Shown piece by piece: positions 1 to 12,100 of a stretch of 64,000 bases of DNA (within the stretch, counting starts at the first letter, position 1; every line of letters begins with the position of its first letter). Both the position numbers and the translations under genes were made by a program. The stretch comes from Eutreptiella sp. 'Long Island Sound 2002' (lineage: Eukaryota; Euglenozoa; Euglenophyceae; Eutreptiales; Eutreptiaceae). The DNA lies in contig OZ038381.1 in NCBI GenBank assembly GCA_964036045.1, positions 114,039,790-114,103,789 of the forward strand, read 5' to 3'. Below the pieces are notes generated by a model that ran no database searches, had not been told where the DNA came from, and saw nothing but the letters and a program-made list of their open reading frames with translations.

Positions 1-2262
1 TTGGCCACTTCCACTACCATCCTCCGCAGAGTTGGCCGTGTCCTCCTGGATCTCTCGCTGATGGCGGTCTTCTCGGTGGCCTCGTTGTCCATGACCATGT
101 CGATCCTGCACGTGGGCCTCGTTCTTCGCATTGAGCTTCAACTCCACCGTGATGTACTTCACGATCTCGTCCAGGCTCATGCGGGCGAAGATGACTTGCA
201 TCCTCAGCGGCTCCCCGCGCCTCCACTCCACGTTGTTGAGGCGCAGCAACCTTTGCCCCATGGAGTCCCCGAATACCTCCACGTACACGGCGTTCTTCAG
301 GCCCAACATCCGGTTGGGTTCGCCCAGGTTCCTCCTGAAGAACTCCATGATACCCGCATGGGTATCCTCCGCCGCCATAATCCGCACCGCCACCCGCTTC
401 TTGGCGCGCTTCTTCTCCTCGTCCTCCACTCGTCGCTTCCAGTTGCCGGGGAGGACGTCCTTCAGCAAGTGGCGGATCTCACTGGCCTCGTTCCAGTCTT
501 CCACCAACTTGAGGCATCTGCGGTACTTCCGCAGATACCGATTCCACTCCCGGACCCGCAACTCACCGCGGTCCAGCGGCAGTGGAATGGACCACAGGTC
601 CTCCAGCTTCTGGTTAGGAGCGTCCACCCGCTCCTCATCCTCCAACCACTGGAGGCAGGCCTGCTCCGTCCTGATCAGTCCTTCCCGGATCTGATCCCGC
701 AGCTCCTCCTTCAGGTCCTGCGCCAGGCGGTGTGGGAATGTCCGGCATACCCACTTATCCCGCGGCGCTCCCCGCATCTCGCCGACGACCTCCTCGGCGA
801 AATCCTCCCAATCCAGGATGAAGTCATCCAGGTTGCAGGGGTTACCATCGTAGTAGGGGATTTTGATTCCCCTGAGGTCGTCGATCCTGATGGCGTCTCC
901 GACGTCTCCAGCCACCACTCCACCGAGACGGATACCACCTGTGGCCGGGGGGTGCGAGTACACTCCCCGTACATCCCTCTCCTCCATGGAGTGCGGTCCA
1001 GTTGGGCCTGAACCCATGGGGTTTGGAATGCGGGAAGGACTTGCTCCATCGGCCGTCCATATCCCCGTATTGGGGTCCTTCGCCCACAGGTTTCCGCTCG
1101 GATGGCCTCGACCATGTCCGCCGGCGCTTCCCATGGTTCGCCCCTGCATGGTCTGGTTCTGGATCTCCTCTTCCGCATAAACTGCATAGGTAGTCGTACT
1201 TGGCGGTAGATCCTGGGCGGCATGGGACATCTGCACTGTCAGGCTCCTCGGGTCCGTGGCTACGTGCCCTTCTCGCATGGACCCAGCCGGTGCCGTGTGT
1301 TCCCCGAGCATTGTGGACTCGCTGAATAGGGGAACAAACGGCAACGCACCCGGGTCAACACGCGGAGGCGCGTATGGTGCCTCTGTAGGGCCGCCCATGG
1401 GTTTCTCCATGGCGCTCCTGAGGGTCTTAACCCGCTCCACCAGCTCTACCGCGGCCGGCTTTGCCGGGAGCTCCGGACCCGAGGCGAGGGGCTGTCGCTC
1501 CTCTAACCTTTTCAGGCGTCCAGACATGTCCTCCACTAAGTGGAGGAGGCTATCCACCACTTGCTGCTGCTTCTGCAGGGCCAGCTCCAGATTCTCCCGG
1601 TACCGGGCCTGATCCGCTCGCAGCTCCTCCATGTGGTTCTCCGCGGCCGGCTGGTCGTCCAGGATCCCCGCGACGTCCTCCTCTAGAGCGTCCTTGGCGT
1701 TGTCCAGGCGGTCAAGATGACGCACGATGGCGTCCATCCCCATCTTCAGGTACTTGCCCATGAGGAAGGACACGTGCTCACCGTGGCACGCAGCGTGCTT
1801 TCCGCCGGATTCAGCGCATCCCGCGGTTCCCGGCACCTCAGACTCATCACCCATAGGCGTATCGCCTATGGCGTCCGTCTCTGGTCCCGTGTGCCGGGGC
1901 ACAGGTGCCGTCCGGGCCCTGGCTGGCCTCTCCAAGCCCTCGGCGTCGTGCTGCAGGGCGGGCTCGGGGGCCGTATGCGCCCTGGCGATCGGCGCGGACA
2001 TCTCCGGCTCCGAAGGTGGCTCGTGGGCTGTCCGATAGCCCTCGGAGTGCCCCTCGGATTCCCACAGCCTGACCGGGCTGGGGTCCGTGTCCATAGCCCC
2101 GGCGTCCCTTGCCGCGGACTTGGGTGACCCGCGCTTCCGGTAGCGCCGGGCCCGTCCTCCACTGCTGCCTGAATGGCAGGCCTCGTCAGAGTCCTCCGCG
2201 GCGGAGCGGAGGTTGCATGCCTTGCGGCAGCGACGCTCGCACATGGAGACCAGGTCCTCCAT
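1..2262 (-). CDS. gag: Gag polyprotein of retrotransposon copy A, 3' end cut by window edge
   Basis: Reading the complement from the ATG at 2262 to base 1 gives 754 codons with no stop; I read every triplet in that frame. It is collinear with the gag of copy B (17058 down to 14794) and differs in length by exactly one codon, so copy A gag is probably intact up to the edge. The visible part has the Cys/Arg-rich N-terminus, the central coiled coil and the capsid-like region; the zinc knuckle and the basic Gly-rich tail would lie off the left edge. Gag would form the virus-like particle that packages the element RNA. A leader of about 207 bases separates its start from the primer-binding site, as in copy B. 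Assignment as gag rests on position and the copy B comparison; the capsid has no strong diagnostic motif. Confidence 0.85.
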   Translation of the reverse strand, partial: MEDLVSMCERRCRKACNLRSAAEDSDEACHSGSSGGRARRYRKRGSPKSAARDAGAMDTDPSPVRLWESEGHSEGYRTAHEPPSEPEMSAPIARAHTAPEPALQHDAEGLERPARARTAPVPRHTGPETDAIGDTPMGDESEVPGTAGCAESGGKHAACHGEHVSFLMGKYLKMGMDAIVRHLDRLDNAKDALEEDVAGILDDQPAAENHMEELRADQARYRENLELALQKQQQVVDSLLHLVEDMSGRLKRLEERQPLASGPELPAKPAAVELVERVKTLRSAMEKPMGGPTEAPYAPPRVDPGALPFVPLFSESTMLGEHTAPAGSMREGHVATDPRSLTVQMSHAAQDLPPSTTTYAVYAEEEIQNQTMQGRTMGSAGGHGRGHPSGNLWAKDPNTGIWTADGASPSRIPNPMGSGPTGPHSMEERDVRGVYSHPPATGGIRLGGVVAGDVGDAIRIDDLRGIKIPYYDGNPCNLDDFILDWEDFAEEVVGEMRGAPRDKWVCRTFPHRLAQDLKEELRDQIREGLIRTEQACLQWLEDEERVDAPNQKLEDLWSIPLPLDRGELRVREWNRYLRKYRRCLKLVEDWNEASEIRHLLKDVLPGNWKRRVEDEEKKRAKKRVAVRIMAAEDTHAGIMEFFRRNLGEPNRMLGLKNAVYVEVFGDSMGQRLLRLNNVEWRRGEPLRMQVIFARMSLDEIVKYITVELKLNAKNEAHVQDRHGHGQRGHREDRHQREIQEDTANSAEDGSGSGQ

Positions 2263-2469
2263 GTCACGTCCTCCTCTTCCCGAGTGTCGTTCTTCTCTTC
2301 GGGCTGCAACTTCCGGAGTTCGCCATGCTCTTGAACGTCTCCGTTCTTCTATGGCTCCAATCTCCGGCGTGGTCTCCACCGAGTCCACAATACGCACCCG
2401 GGGCGTACTTGGGCAGGGCTCATAAGGGCCCAAGTCCCCGGGTCGGCGGTTGGTAGGGGCAGCAGGTAA

Positions 2470-2482
2470 GCCTCTGCTACCA
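2470..2482 (-). promoter_or_regulatory. Primer-binding site of copy A
   Basis: On the minus strand TGGTAGCAGAGGC follows the 5' LTR with no spacer. It differs at one position from the usual initiator-Met tRNA primer-binding core TGGTATCAGAGC. Minus-strand DNA synthesis would begin here. Confidence 0.7.
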
Positions 2483-4846
2483 TAAAGAAGGTCCCTACCA
2501 GGACCGGCCCCCGCTGTGCCCCTTCCGCCTGTCACCCCTGCTGACTTGCTCCGGATCAACGATTGCATTTCTCAAAATCCTCAAGATCCAGGGTCCAAAT
2601 CCAAAAATATAGAAAATGTAATCCTCCTTCAACCCTGAACAGCAACCAGATCCCACAAGTATAGCAATAACCCAATTCACAATCCAAATCAGGCTGCGGG
2701 CTTTCGTTCACCACACCGGTATTCCCACGGTGGCGGGCATGTACAAGAATTGCACCAAGGAAGAAAGCCCTGAAATTGGCATATGAACACAAATAAAGCA
2801 AAGTTGGGGAAAGATGGAAACTTATACAATCACAGCCATAGACCCCTCATTCCCTGGACTCAAGACCTTCCCTTGACTCACCAACATGATGCCCTGAACC
2901 CAGTCCAATAAGATGGCTGAATGCCATATGTCAAAAGTCATTACATAAACCCCAAAAATGTGTTCACTCCCAAGCCTCTAAATCCTAGCCCAATAGGGAA
3001 GGTGGCGTGTCATGGCCTAGAGTGACACTCAGGATCATGCCCTACCCTGACATAACCTTGGTTGGACTTGGAGTCGATTGGGCTTAGAGAAATGACCTAT
3101 GAGTTTGAACTCATAACATGCCAAAAAACTGCCAATTCACACCATATTGGCCATATATCACATATATGCTCAAAATTGAAGTTACCACTTATCCGATACT
3201 CCAAGCATGCATGGAATCGAAGTCTAGTATTCATGGAGGATAGAGACCAAAGACCAATGCCCATGTACATCCCCATTTTACCCTCGAAACCCCTTCGGAT
3301 ATGGGCGCCACGCACTGCCCAAATCAGCCCATGATCTTGAGACCAATTCTTGTATTCCTTCGTGCGCCAAGCCAAATGGAGTACACGATCCGGCATATGG
3401 TGGTGTTCAACTCCAAAGCATATGCCAACATATGAACAACATACCATGGTTCGACTCTCCAAAGGCTTCTTGCTGTTAGCTGACCAGGTGAGTACACAAA
3501 ACGCAAAAATGAGCAAAAATTGAGGTCAAAAACATGGAAATATGACCAAATACAAAGTTGTCATGATAGTATATCTCTATGCTCACCCATGATATCCGCT
3601 CATGATTCAATACACAAATGATTGGAACCATTTGCGAACAATTCCCCCACTTGGATCCCCCATCGGGCGCATGGAGATACCTTCGCCACTAATATCTACA
3701 TGCCCCATGAAAATGGGAGTGCACCCATGGATCTCTTTGTCAAACATACCATGAGCAATACATATGCGGTAGACTTGGTCTAGCGCTTTGAATTCCACAA
3801 TTGGGACATGGGCAAAACCCTTGTCACGTATGGCTCCCCATCTCTTCGGCCACACGAAGATATATAACATGGGCGTGAGCATATCAAGACATATACCATG
3901 CATATAAAACATACCCTCAAAAGTGGCTCCCACCATGATATGTCATGACCCTCCATGGACATATCTTCACGTTAAAAATGCGTAGGAACCCAAGGAAAGT
4001 ATCTATGCAACCCCAACACTCATGCGGCACACTCGAAAGTCGCATTAAAATATTTGGTTGCACGGTCCAAGAGTTATATATCACTTTATACCCTCTTGAC
4101 CCTTTTCCCTTGCTACACCGGGCATGTGTGCGCACCAAAGGCGTTTGATGCTTCCTAAATTAACTTGAGACTAAGGCGCTTGCATCCCAACCTTCCTTAT
4201 TCTCATTCCTCACACTCGCGCGTAGATATGGTCCTTCAAAGTGGTCCCACGATTCGCTTTTGTTTCCCTTATATCTCCAAGTCAAATGGGTGGCAAGTAC
4301 AAGGGAAACCTGATTCGGGCATAGGGAAAAGAGTATGACCACTCGAAGAAGTCCAAATCAAGTGCGGCGATGTCGAAGTCGAAAATCCGATTTCGACATC
4401 GCGAAAAATTCTGATTAAAATTTCGAGTGCTTATTTAGAGAATTGCGGATGCAACGAACCCTTTGCTGATGAAATCTGACCCTTCAACGGAATATCCGCC
4501 AAAATATCTGGAAATAACAGTTAACCAATCGGTTAACGCAAAATCGCGAGCCAACTGACAGTCGCCGATACATTGACCATCAGAACGAAAGGCTGAAAAA
4601 TTACGGAAACATTATGATAATAAAACCCTGTTGATTCCTGATATTCCGATATATAAATCTCCGCTGGCGGTGCCTCGGTTCTGAATATGGCCGCTCATAG
4701 CCGGAATGGCCAAACCTATCACACTATCACATCGGGTTAGGTCAGGTGGATGGGAGAGTATGATATCAGCCAATGGCGACTTGCCGGCACATAGATACAC
4801 ACCCCAAGTGACCCCAAGATGGCCACGGGGGTCCGAACCAGCTTCA
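2483..4846 (-). repeat. 5' LTR of retrotransposon copy A (2364 bp)
   Basis: This block is collinear end to end with the two LTRs of copy B. On the minus strand it starts TGAAGC and ends CTTCTTTA, directly against the primer-binding site. It is clearly more diverged from the copy B LTRs than those are from each other; for example about 4160-4260 is largely substituted, so A and B come from different insertion events or subfamilies. The base after the LTR (4847 onward, ACGC) would be the target duplication, but its partner lies outside the window. Confidence 0.85.
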
Positions 4847-6430
4847 ACGCGCCATTGTAAAGTCCAGAGCGGCTGTCTTTCAGATACTTCTTCAATTTGT
4901 TTTAACTCAACAGGGGTGAGTTTCTATGATGTTTTCAAAATGACCCATGAATCACTTTTTCCCCAACCCTAAAAAAGACCGGGAAATGACATGTCATCCT
5001 TTTCAAATATCTTTGTGCCCCTGCGCTGCAAAATTCTGAATCAAGCATATTTCAAACGTAAAAAGTCAGACGCTTCTTTTTCATACTTTGCTTCCTTTGG
5101 AATCAATTTTCCTACTATTTTTCACATCCCGACAAATTTGTGCAAGAAACACACTTACAATACCCCTCAAAAGTTTCTTTTGAGTTTCTTTCATATCTCC
5201 ACGAGAAAAAAGGTTTGAGGATCAATGTTATTTTTCTAAACAAAACTGCAGTATGTGTATACATATGTGCTTTCTAACCCTGAGTCCCTTTCGTTTTTCA
5301 GAAATGAGAATGGGTGTGGTAAAAATGGCACAAATTACCACACAAACCACTTGCTAAAAAAACATGAGCAATGGTTTTGGGGTTTTTTTCATTTTTCTGG
5401 GACCATGGAGAGTTGCAGCCTGAACCAAGGTGTTTTACAGACACAGGAGAATAGAGTTTTCAACAAATGTTTACTTTGTATTTAGATGGTGAAGAAGGGA
5501 TTTTTCTCAGGATGGTCAACTTGGTACATGAAAGCATGTTTTCAAATTTTTCGATTATGACGCTACAAGATTGCAACCTTTGTCAGAGCCTATGGTTAGT
5601 TTCACAGTCATCAAAGCTGTTTCAGAAAGCTAATGGTGTTTAGTTTGCAGATATTCGATCCTCAGATTTTATTGAAAATGGGATGACAGTGCAAAGGTTC
5701 GATTTCCTGATACCCTTTTCATGGTTTTTCTGCATGTGTTACGGCTGAGATTCATGTGTCTCCCCCCAACGTTTTTTTCTTTGAGCCTATGATGAGTGCG
5801 GTCAACATCCAATACTTTTCGAGAACCTGAGGACATGCGGTACACAGTGCATACAATCATTTTCTGACATCACAGCACCATTGTTCAGAACAATGGTATA
5901 AAAGTGGGGCATTTTGAAGGAAAAACAGGTTTCTTACATCATTGTTTTGCTAAACCATTCCCGAGTTCTTTGGTCTTCTAGCCTTGAATCGTTGTATGAT
6001 ATTGCAGTTTGTGATTGTTGGCATCAGTTTTGGTTCATTCTGGCTAGGCGTAGCCTAGGTAGACAGGTAGAGACCTTAGGATTACTTAGACACACAATGA
6101 ATAGTGAAACATTTTGTTCTCTTTTTCGGCCAGAAAACAACCTTGGCCAGAACCATTAACAGACAGTTTGCATCCGCCACAGTCACCGTCTAAGCCTCTC
6201 CCTTTGAATCCGCAGGCTGAGTGGTTCCGCTTGGGCTGGCCTGTTGTCATGGGCACAAAGAAGGCGTGGGCCTGATTCGGCACCAGGCAGTAGGAAGGCG
6301 ATTGACGGGTGTGAGCGGAAGGCGGAAGGAAGACGCAATGCAGGAGCACCCGAGTGAAACATTAATAGACCGCACTGGACCAAACCATTTGCATTGACCT
6401 CTCTCTGGGTCTTTGTGACGATTCTCCAAT
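4847..6430. other. Spacer between the two retrotransposons, no gene recognised
   Basis: About 1.6 kb of moderately AT-rich sequence. Only short open frames occur on either strand (none above about 90 codons) and none resembles a known protein. It ends with the CAAT that is the left target duplication of copy B, so before that insertion it was continuous with the sequence now starting at 19643. Confidence 0.6.
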
Positions 6431-8793
6431 TAAAGAAGGTCCCTACCAGGACCGGCCCCTGCTGTGCCCCTTCCGCGTGTAATCCCTGCTGACTTGCTCC
6501 GGATCAGCGCTTGCATTTCTCAAAATCCAGGGTCCAAAATCCAAAAATATAGAAAATAGAAAATACAATCCTCCTTCAACCCCGAACAGCAATCAGATCC
6601 CACAAATGCAGCAATAACCCGATTCACAATCCAATCCACGATGCGGGCTATCGTTCAGCACACCGGTCTTCTCACGGTGGCGGGCATGTACAAGAATTGC
6701 ACCAAGGAAGAAAGCCCTGAAATTGGCATATGAACACAAATAAAGCAAAGTTGGGGAAAGAGGTAAACATACACATTCACAGCCATAAACCCCTCATTCC
6801 CTGGACTCAAGACCTTCCCTTGACTCACCAACATATTGCCCTGAACCAGGTCAAATGAGATGGCTGAATGCCATGTGTCACAAGTCACTACACAAACCCC
6901 AAAAATGTGTTCATTCCCAAGCCTCTAAATCCTAGCCCAATAGAGGAGGTGGCGTGTCATGGCCTAGAGTGGCACTCAGGACCATGCCCTACCCTGACAT
7001 AAACTTGGTTGGACTTGGAGTCGAATGGGCTTAGAGATATGCCCCATGAGTTTGAACTTATAACACGCCAAAAACTGCCAATTCACACCATATTGGCCAT
7101 ATATCAAATATACGCTCAAAATTGAAGTTACCACTTATCCGAAGGCTCAAAGCATGCATGGAATCGAAGTCTAGTATTCATGGAGGATAGAGATCAAAGG
7201 TCAATGCCCATGTACATCCCCACTTTACCCTCGAAACCCCTTCGGATATGGGCGCCACGCACTGCCCAAGTCAGCCCATGATCTTGAGACCAATTCTTGT
7301 AATCCTTCGTGCGCCAAGCCAAATGGAGTACGCGATCCGGCATATGGTGGTGTTCAACTCCAAAGCATGTGCCAACATATGAACAACATACCATGGTTCG
7401 ACTCTCCATGGGCTTCTTGCTGTTTGCCGACCAGGTAAGTACACAAAACGCAAAAATGAGCAAAAATTGAGGTCAAAAACATGAAAATATGTCCAAATAC
7501 AAAGTTGTCATGATAGTATATCTCTATGCTCACCCATGATATCCGCGCATGGTTCAATATACAAATGATTGGAACCATTTGCGAACAATTCCCTCACTTG
7601 GATCCCCAATCGGGCGCATAGAGATACCTTCGCCACTCATATGTACATGCCCCATGAAAATGGGAGTGCACTCATGGATCTCCTTGCCAAACATACCATG
7701 AGCAATACATATGCGGTAGACTTAGTCTAGCGCTTTGAATTCCACAATTGGGACATGGGCAAAGCCCTTGTCACGTGTGGCTCCCCATCTCTTCCGCCAC
7801 ACGAAGATATATAACATGGGCGTGAGCATATCAAAGCACATACCATGCATATAACACAACCCTCAAAAAGTGGCTCCCACAATGGTATGCCATGCCCCTC
7901 CATGGACATAACTTCACGTTAAAAATACGTGGGAACCCAAGAAAAGTATCTATGCAACCCCAACACTCATGCGGTACACTCGAAAGTCGCAATAAAATAT
8001 TCGATTGCACGGTCCAAGAGTTATATATCCCTTTCTACCCTCTTGACCCTTATCCCTTGCTACACCGGGCATGTGTACACAACAAAGGCGTTTGATGCTT
8101 CCTAAATTAACTTGAGACCAAGGCGGTTCCAACCCAATTCTCGATATTGATATTCCTCGCCATGAGCCGGAGGTATGATTCTTCAAAGTGGCCTCACGAA
8201 TCCCTTTTGTTTCGGCTATATCTCCAAGCAAAATGAAGGGCACAACAAAAGGAAGGTTGATTCGTGATCAGGGAAAAATGTATGACCACTCGAGAATCAT
8301 CATATCAGGTGCGGCGATGTCGAAGTCGAAAATCCGATTCTGAAAGTCTGAAAAAATCGGATTAACTTTGCGAGTGTATAATATGAAAATTGCGGAAGCA
8401 ACGAAACCTTTACTGATAAAATCTGACCCTTCATCGGGGTTTCCGCCAAAATATCTGTAAATAACAGTTAACCATTCGGTTACCGCAAAATCGCGAGCCA
8501 ACTGACAGTCGCCGATACATTGACTATCAGAACGGAAGGCCGAAAAATTACGGAAACATTATGATAAAAAAACCCTGTTGATTCCTGATATTCCGATATA
8601 TAAATCTCCGCTGGCGGCGCCTCGGTACTGAATATGGCCGCTCATAGCCGGAATGGCCAAACCTATCACACTATCACATCGGGTTAGGTCAGGTGGATGG
8701 GAGAGTATGATATCAGCCAATGGCGGCTTGACGGCACATAGATACACACCCCAATTGACCCCAAGATGGCCACGGGGGTCCGAACCGGCTTCA
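6431..8793 (-). repeat. 3' LTR of copy B (2363 bp)
   Basis: Collinear with 17279-19642 and 2483-4846. Its minus-strand start TGAAGCC lies directly after the polypurine tract and its end abuts the CAAT duplication. It would carry the polyadenylation function for the element transcript; I could not identify the signal with confidence. Confidence 0.93.
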
Positions 8794-8804
8794 CCCCCCT
8801 TCTC
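8794..8804 (-). promoter_or_regulatory. Polypurine tract of copy B
   Basis: Minus strand reads GAGAAGGGGGG and ends exactly at the first base of the 3' LTR, which is where the plus-strand primer of an LTR retrotransposon sits. The precise junction supports the LTR boundary chosen. Confidence 0.85.
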
Positions 8805-9186
8805 GGAGCGTTGTATCCGCTTGGAAGTCATTGAAGAGAGGACGGGAGGACCCCAATGGGCTCCAACCCCCCCCCCAATGTCCCAAGGACACATGGAGGC
8901 CCCACACACGTCGTAGGCGTCCCCCATGCCCCAAGGGAGGGGTGAGGACACTGATAATCGGTGCCCTACGCCATATCCGGTCTCCTCTTGATCTACAACA
9001 TGGACCAAGGGGATCAAAGATAGAGAAACTTCGTCGGTCGACCTAAATGAATATACCACAATGAAATATATATGTGGAGATCAAGTGAAGGGGGTATATG
9101 GCCAATCAAGGCCGAAAAATCCCCGGATGAACGCCCTCACCCATCTCACAAGCACAAAACCAAACAAAAATGCCAAGGGGGATCCG
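8805..9186 (-). other. 3' untranslated stretch of copy B between pol and polypurine tract
   Basis: About 380 bases with no conserved frame. There is no envelope-like gene between pol and the 3' LTR. Confidence 0.7.
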
Positions 9187-12100
9187 TTATGGTGCTACAG
9201 CAGCCACCAAATGGACCAACACGTCCTTGACATCCAAAGAATTATTCTTTTTCTTCAGATAGTCCATCCAGACCGTGGTGTACCTCGGCACAAAACTGCT
9301 CGGAGGTTCCCACGAATCTCTGGAGGCGGCGAATCCCTTCCATCGGACTTTATAAAGCCTCCCCCCAGGCGTCCCCGGGTCCGGCTTGTCAGCCAAGATC
9401 TTCTCCGCGGTGAAATCGTCGTCCTTATCCTCGTCGTCCGAGTCCACATCGCCGGCCGTGAACTCGAAGGTGACGGGACGTCCGCTGGGGTCTGGTGCTC
9501 GGGGACGAACCTGGGTATGATCGCGGTCCAGGATCTTGTTATCCCCCACACGAACCGCATACACATCCTGCCCGACCTTCCGCACGATTACCCCCGGCAC
9601 ATACCAGGACGCCTGCCGATGCCTGGACAGGACATCCTTGTGGTGCCGCTCCACCCACACGGTGTCTTGGAGAGCATACTTCTGGACCTTTCCCTGCTTG
9701 AAGTACTTGGCCCTCTTCTCATGCTCGTCCTGAAGTGCTTTGCACACCTTGGCCGCCGTGTCGTCCGCCTCAGCCATCATAGCGTTCTCATTCCGGGCCA
9801 CTTTGCCATGGTTCAGCCACGGGAGAGTGCGTGACACTCGATCCCGTAGGAACAGGATACGATGGGGCGACAGTCCAGTGGGTCCCGGAAGGTCATGGTA
9901 CGCTTGGGGCACTCTCCACAGCGAATTGTACCAGTTCCGGCCCGGTTCGTCAATGTGCAACTGGCGAAACTTCTCGAACATCTGCCGCCCGGCCACCTCA
10001 GCTCGGCCATTCGACCGGCTGTGGTACGCCACAGTCTTGGCGTGCCGAATCCCCATGTGCTTGCACATCGTCTTGAACCACGTCCCCACAAACTGACTGC
10101 CCCGATCGCTGCAGATGACAGCTGGGACATCAAAAATCGTCAGCCAATGCCTGATCATGGCATTAGCGACAGTCTTGGCCTGCAGCCCCACTCCATGCTT
10201 GTCCTTCTTGTCCTTCTTCTTCGACTTCTTGCCAGGAACAGCCACGATATACCCGCTGTGCCTGTCCACCGCCAGGATGACACAGTCGTAGGTCTCTCCG
10301 TCCACGGTGACCTCAGGCATGGCGAATACATCCATGGCCACAGACCGCATAGGGGCTTCCGGTATAGCTGTGTACACCGGGTTGCCAGCCGTGGAGTGGT
10401 TGGGGCTCTTCGTGGCCCGACACACGGCGCAGTCGCTGCAGTACCTATCCAGGATGGCGTAGTACCCCGGAGGGAACTTGAAACGCCACTCCAGGTCCTG
10501 CTGCATCTTGTCTCGGCCAGGGTGCATGAGCTGGGCGTTGTGCCAATGGTCAATGAGCTCCTCCACTCGGTTCTCGGGCACCAGCAGCTTGTCCTTGAGG
10601 AACAACTTGTCCCCATCCTCGGTCAAGTCCTCAGGCCACTCGTCGTCCGACGGGGCGCTCACGGCATTCCAGTACTTGCCCCAGTGCTCGGATGCCGCGT
10701 AGTCATCCGACCAGTCCTCTGTGAGCACCGACCTGACTACCTCTACAGGGGCCACCATCCATTGCTCGAGGGTTTCCTCTCGAATAGCTTGGACGCGGGC
10801 ACCCCGGAACTTGGCCAGGTCCGTACGGTTTGCCATCACCACAAAGCACTTGACCCCCTCTTGCTCCATGGCCTTCTCCATCTCGATGATGCGCTTGGCC
10901 TCCTCGGTCTCCTCAGCGTCGCCATGGCTGGATATGTCCATCCACGCCTGGCCCGCGGGGTAGGCCCAGCGACTGAGGCAATCTGCCACAGTGTTGTCCT
11001 TCCCCGGGACGTACACGACGCTGAGGTCGAACCTGGCGAACGTCTCATGCCATCGGGCCCTCCTAGCCGCTGGTCCTGAGGGGGTGTCGACATGCTCCTT
11101 GTGCCAGCTCTGTAGGGACTGATGGTCTGTGCACACCACTACCGGTTGCAATCCGATGTGGCCAGACCACTTCCTGAGCGCGCAAACAATGGCGTACGTC
11201 TCCTTCTCCCTCGCGGTCCAGGTGCGGCGTTGGCCCTCGGCCAGGATCCGACTCCAAAACGCCACGGGTACGTGTGACCCGTCGTCCCGAATCTGCTCGA
11301 GGACTGCCGGTACAGCATAGTCCGAGGCGTCCGTCCGTAGCACGAATCCCTTGTCCGGGTCCACCAAGAATAGTCCCAGCTGCCCCAGGAGTCGCTCCTT
11401 CAGGCGGCTGAACGCATCTTCGGCCTCAGGGGTCCAGGCAAGCTTCTTCTTGCTCCCATTCCGGCCATCGAACTTGCCCACTTGCAGCATCTTGTGCAGC
11501 GGCCCCGACAGTTCTGCATACATCCGGACATAGCCCGAATAGTAATTGCAGAACCCCATGAAGGACCGGAGTTCGCTGATGGTCTGGCGCTTTTCCCAGT
11601 GGTGCAGGGACGCCAGTTTCCCAGGCATGGGACGGCGTTGCCCATGACCAACCACGTGACCCGCGAATTCCACTTCCTTCACGAAGAGTGAGGCTTTGGT
11701 GGGCTTGCACACCATGTTGTGCTTGTCCAACTCGCTGAGCACTCGGCACAGATCCTTCTCATGCGCGTCGATGAGCTCGTCCTTAGTCATGTTCTCCGTG
11801 CCGGACCCGATGATGATGTCATCCACGAAGGGATTGGCACAGTCCCGGACAGGACCGAGTAGGTCCTCCATCATGCGCTGGAAAGCGGCGTTGCCATTCT
11901 TGGCGCCCATGGGCACCACTTTCCACTGCATGGGCCCCAGCGGCGTCGACATCGCTGTGCAGGGCCGGGAGTCCGGGTGTAGCGGCATCTGGTGATAACC
12001 ATGTTTCAGGTCTAACACCGTGAAAATCCGCTTTTTCTGTTGTTTCTGGAGGATGGAGTCGATCAGGGGAAGCGAGTACGAGTCGTGCTCGGTTTGCTCG

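Noticed and set aside
1-1011. Open plus-strand frame of 336 codons, and its 496-codon counterpart at 14260-15750
   Set aside because: Exact antisense, codon-in-phase shadows of gag. The GC-rich codon use of gag avoids stops on the other strand; the sense frames carry the real product.
8805-9186. Envelope-like third ORF in copy B
   Set aside because: Only about 380 bases separate pol from the polypurine tract and they have no long frame.
9862-11079. 405-codon plus-strand frame across pol
   Set aside because: Antisense shadow of the integrase and RNase H coding sequence; no motif of its own.
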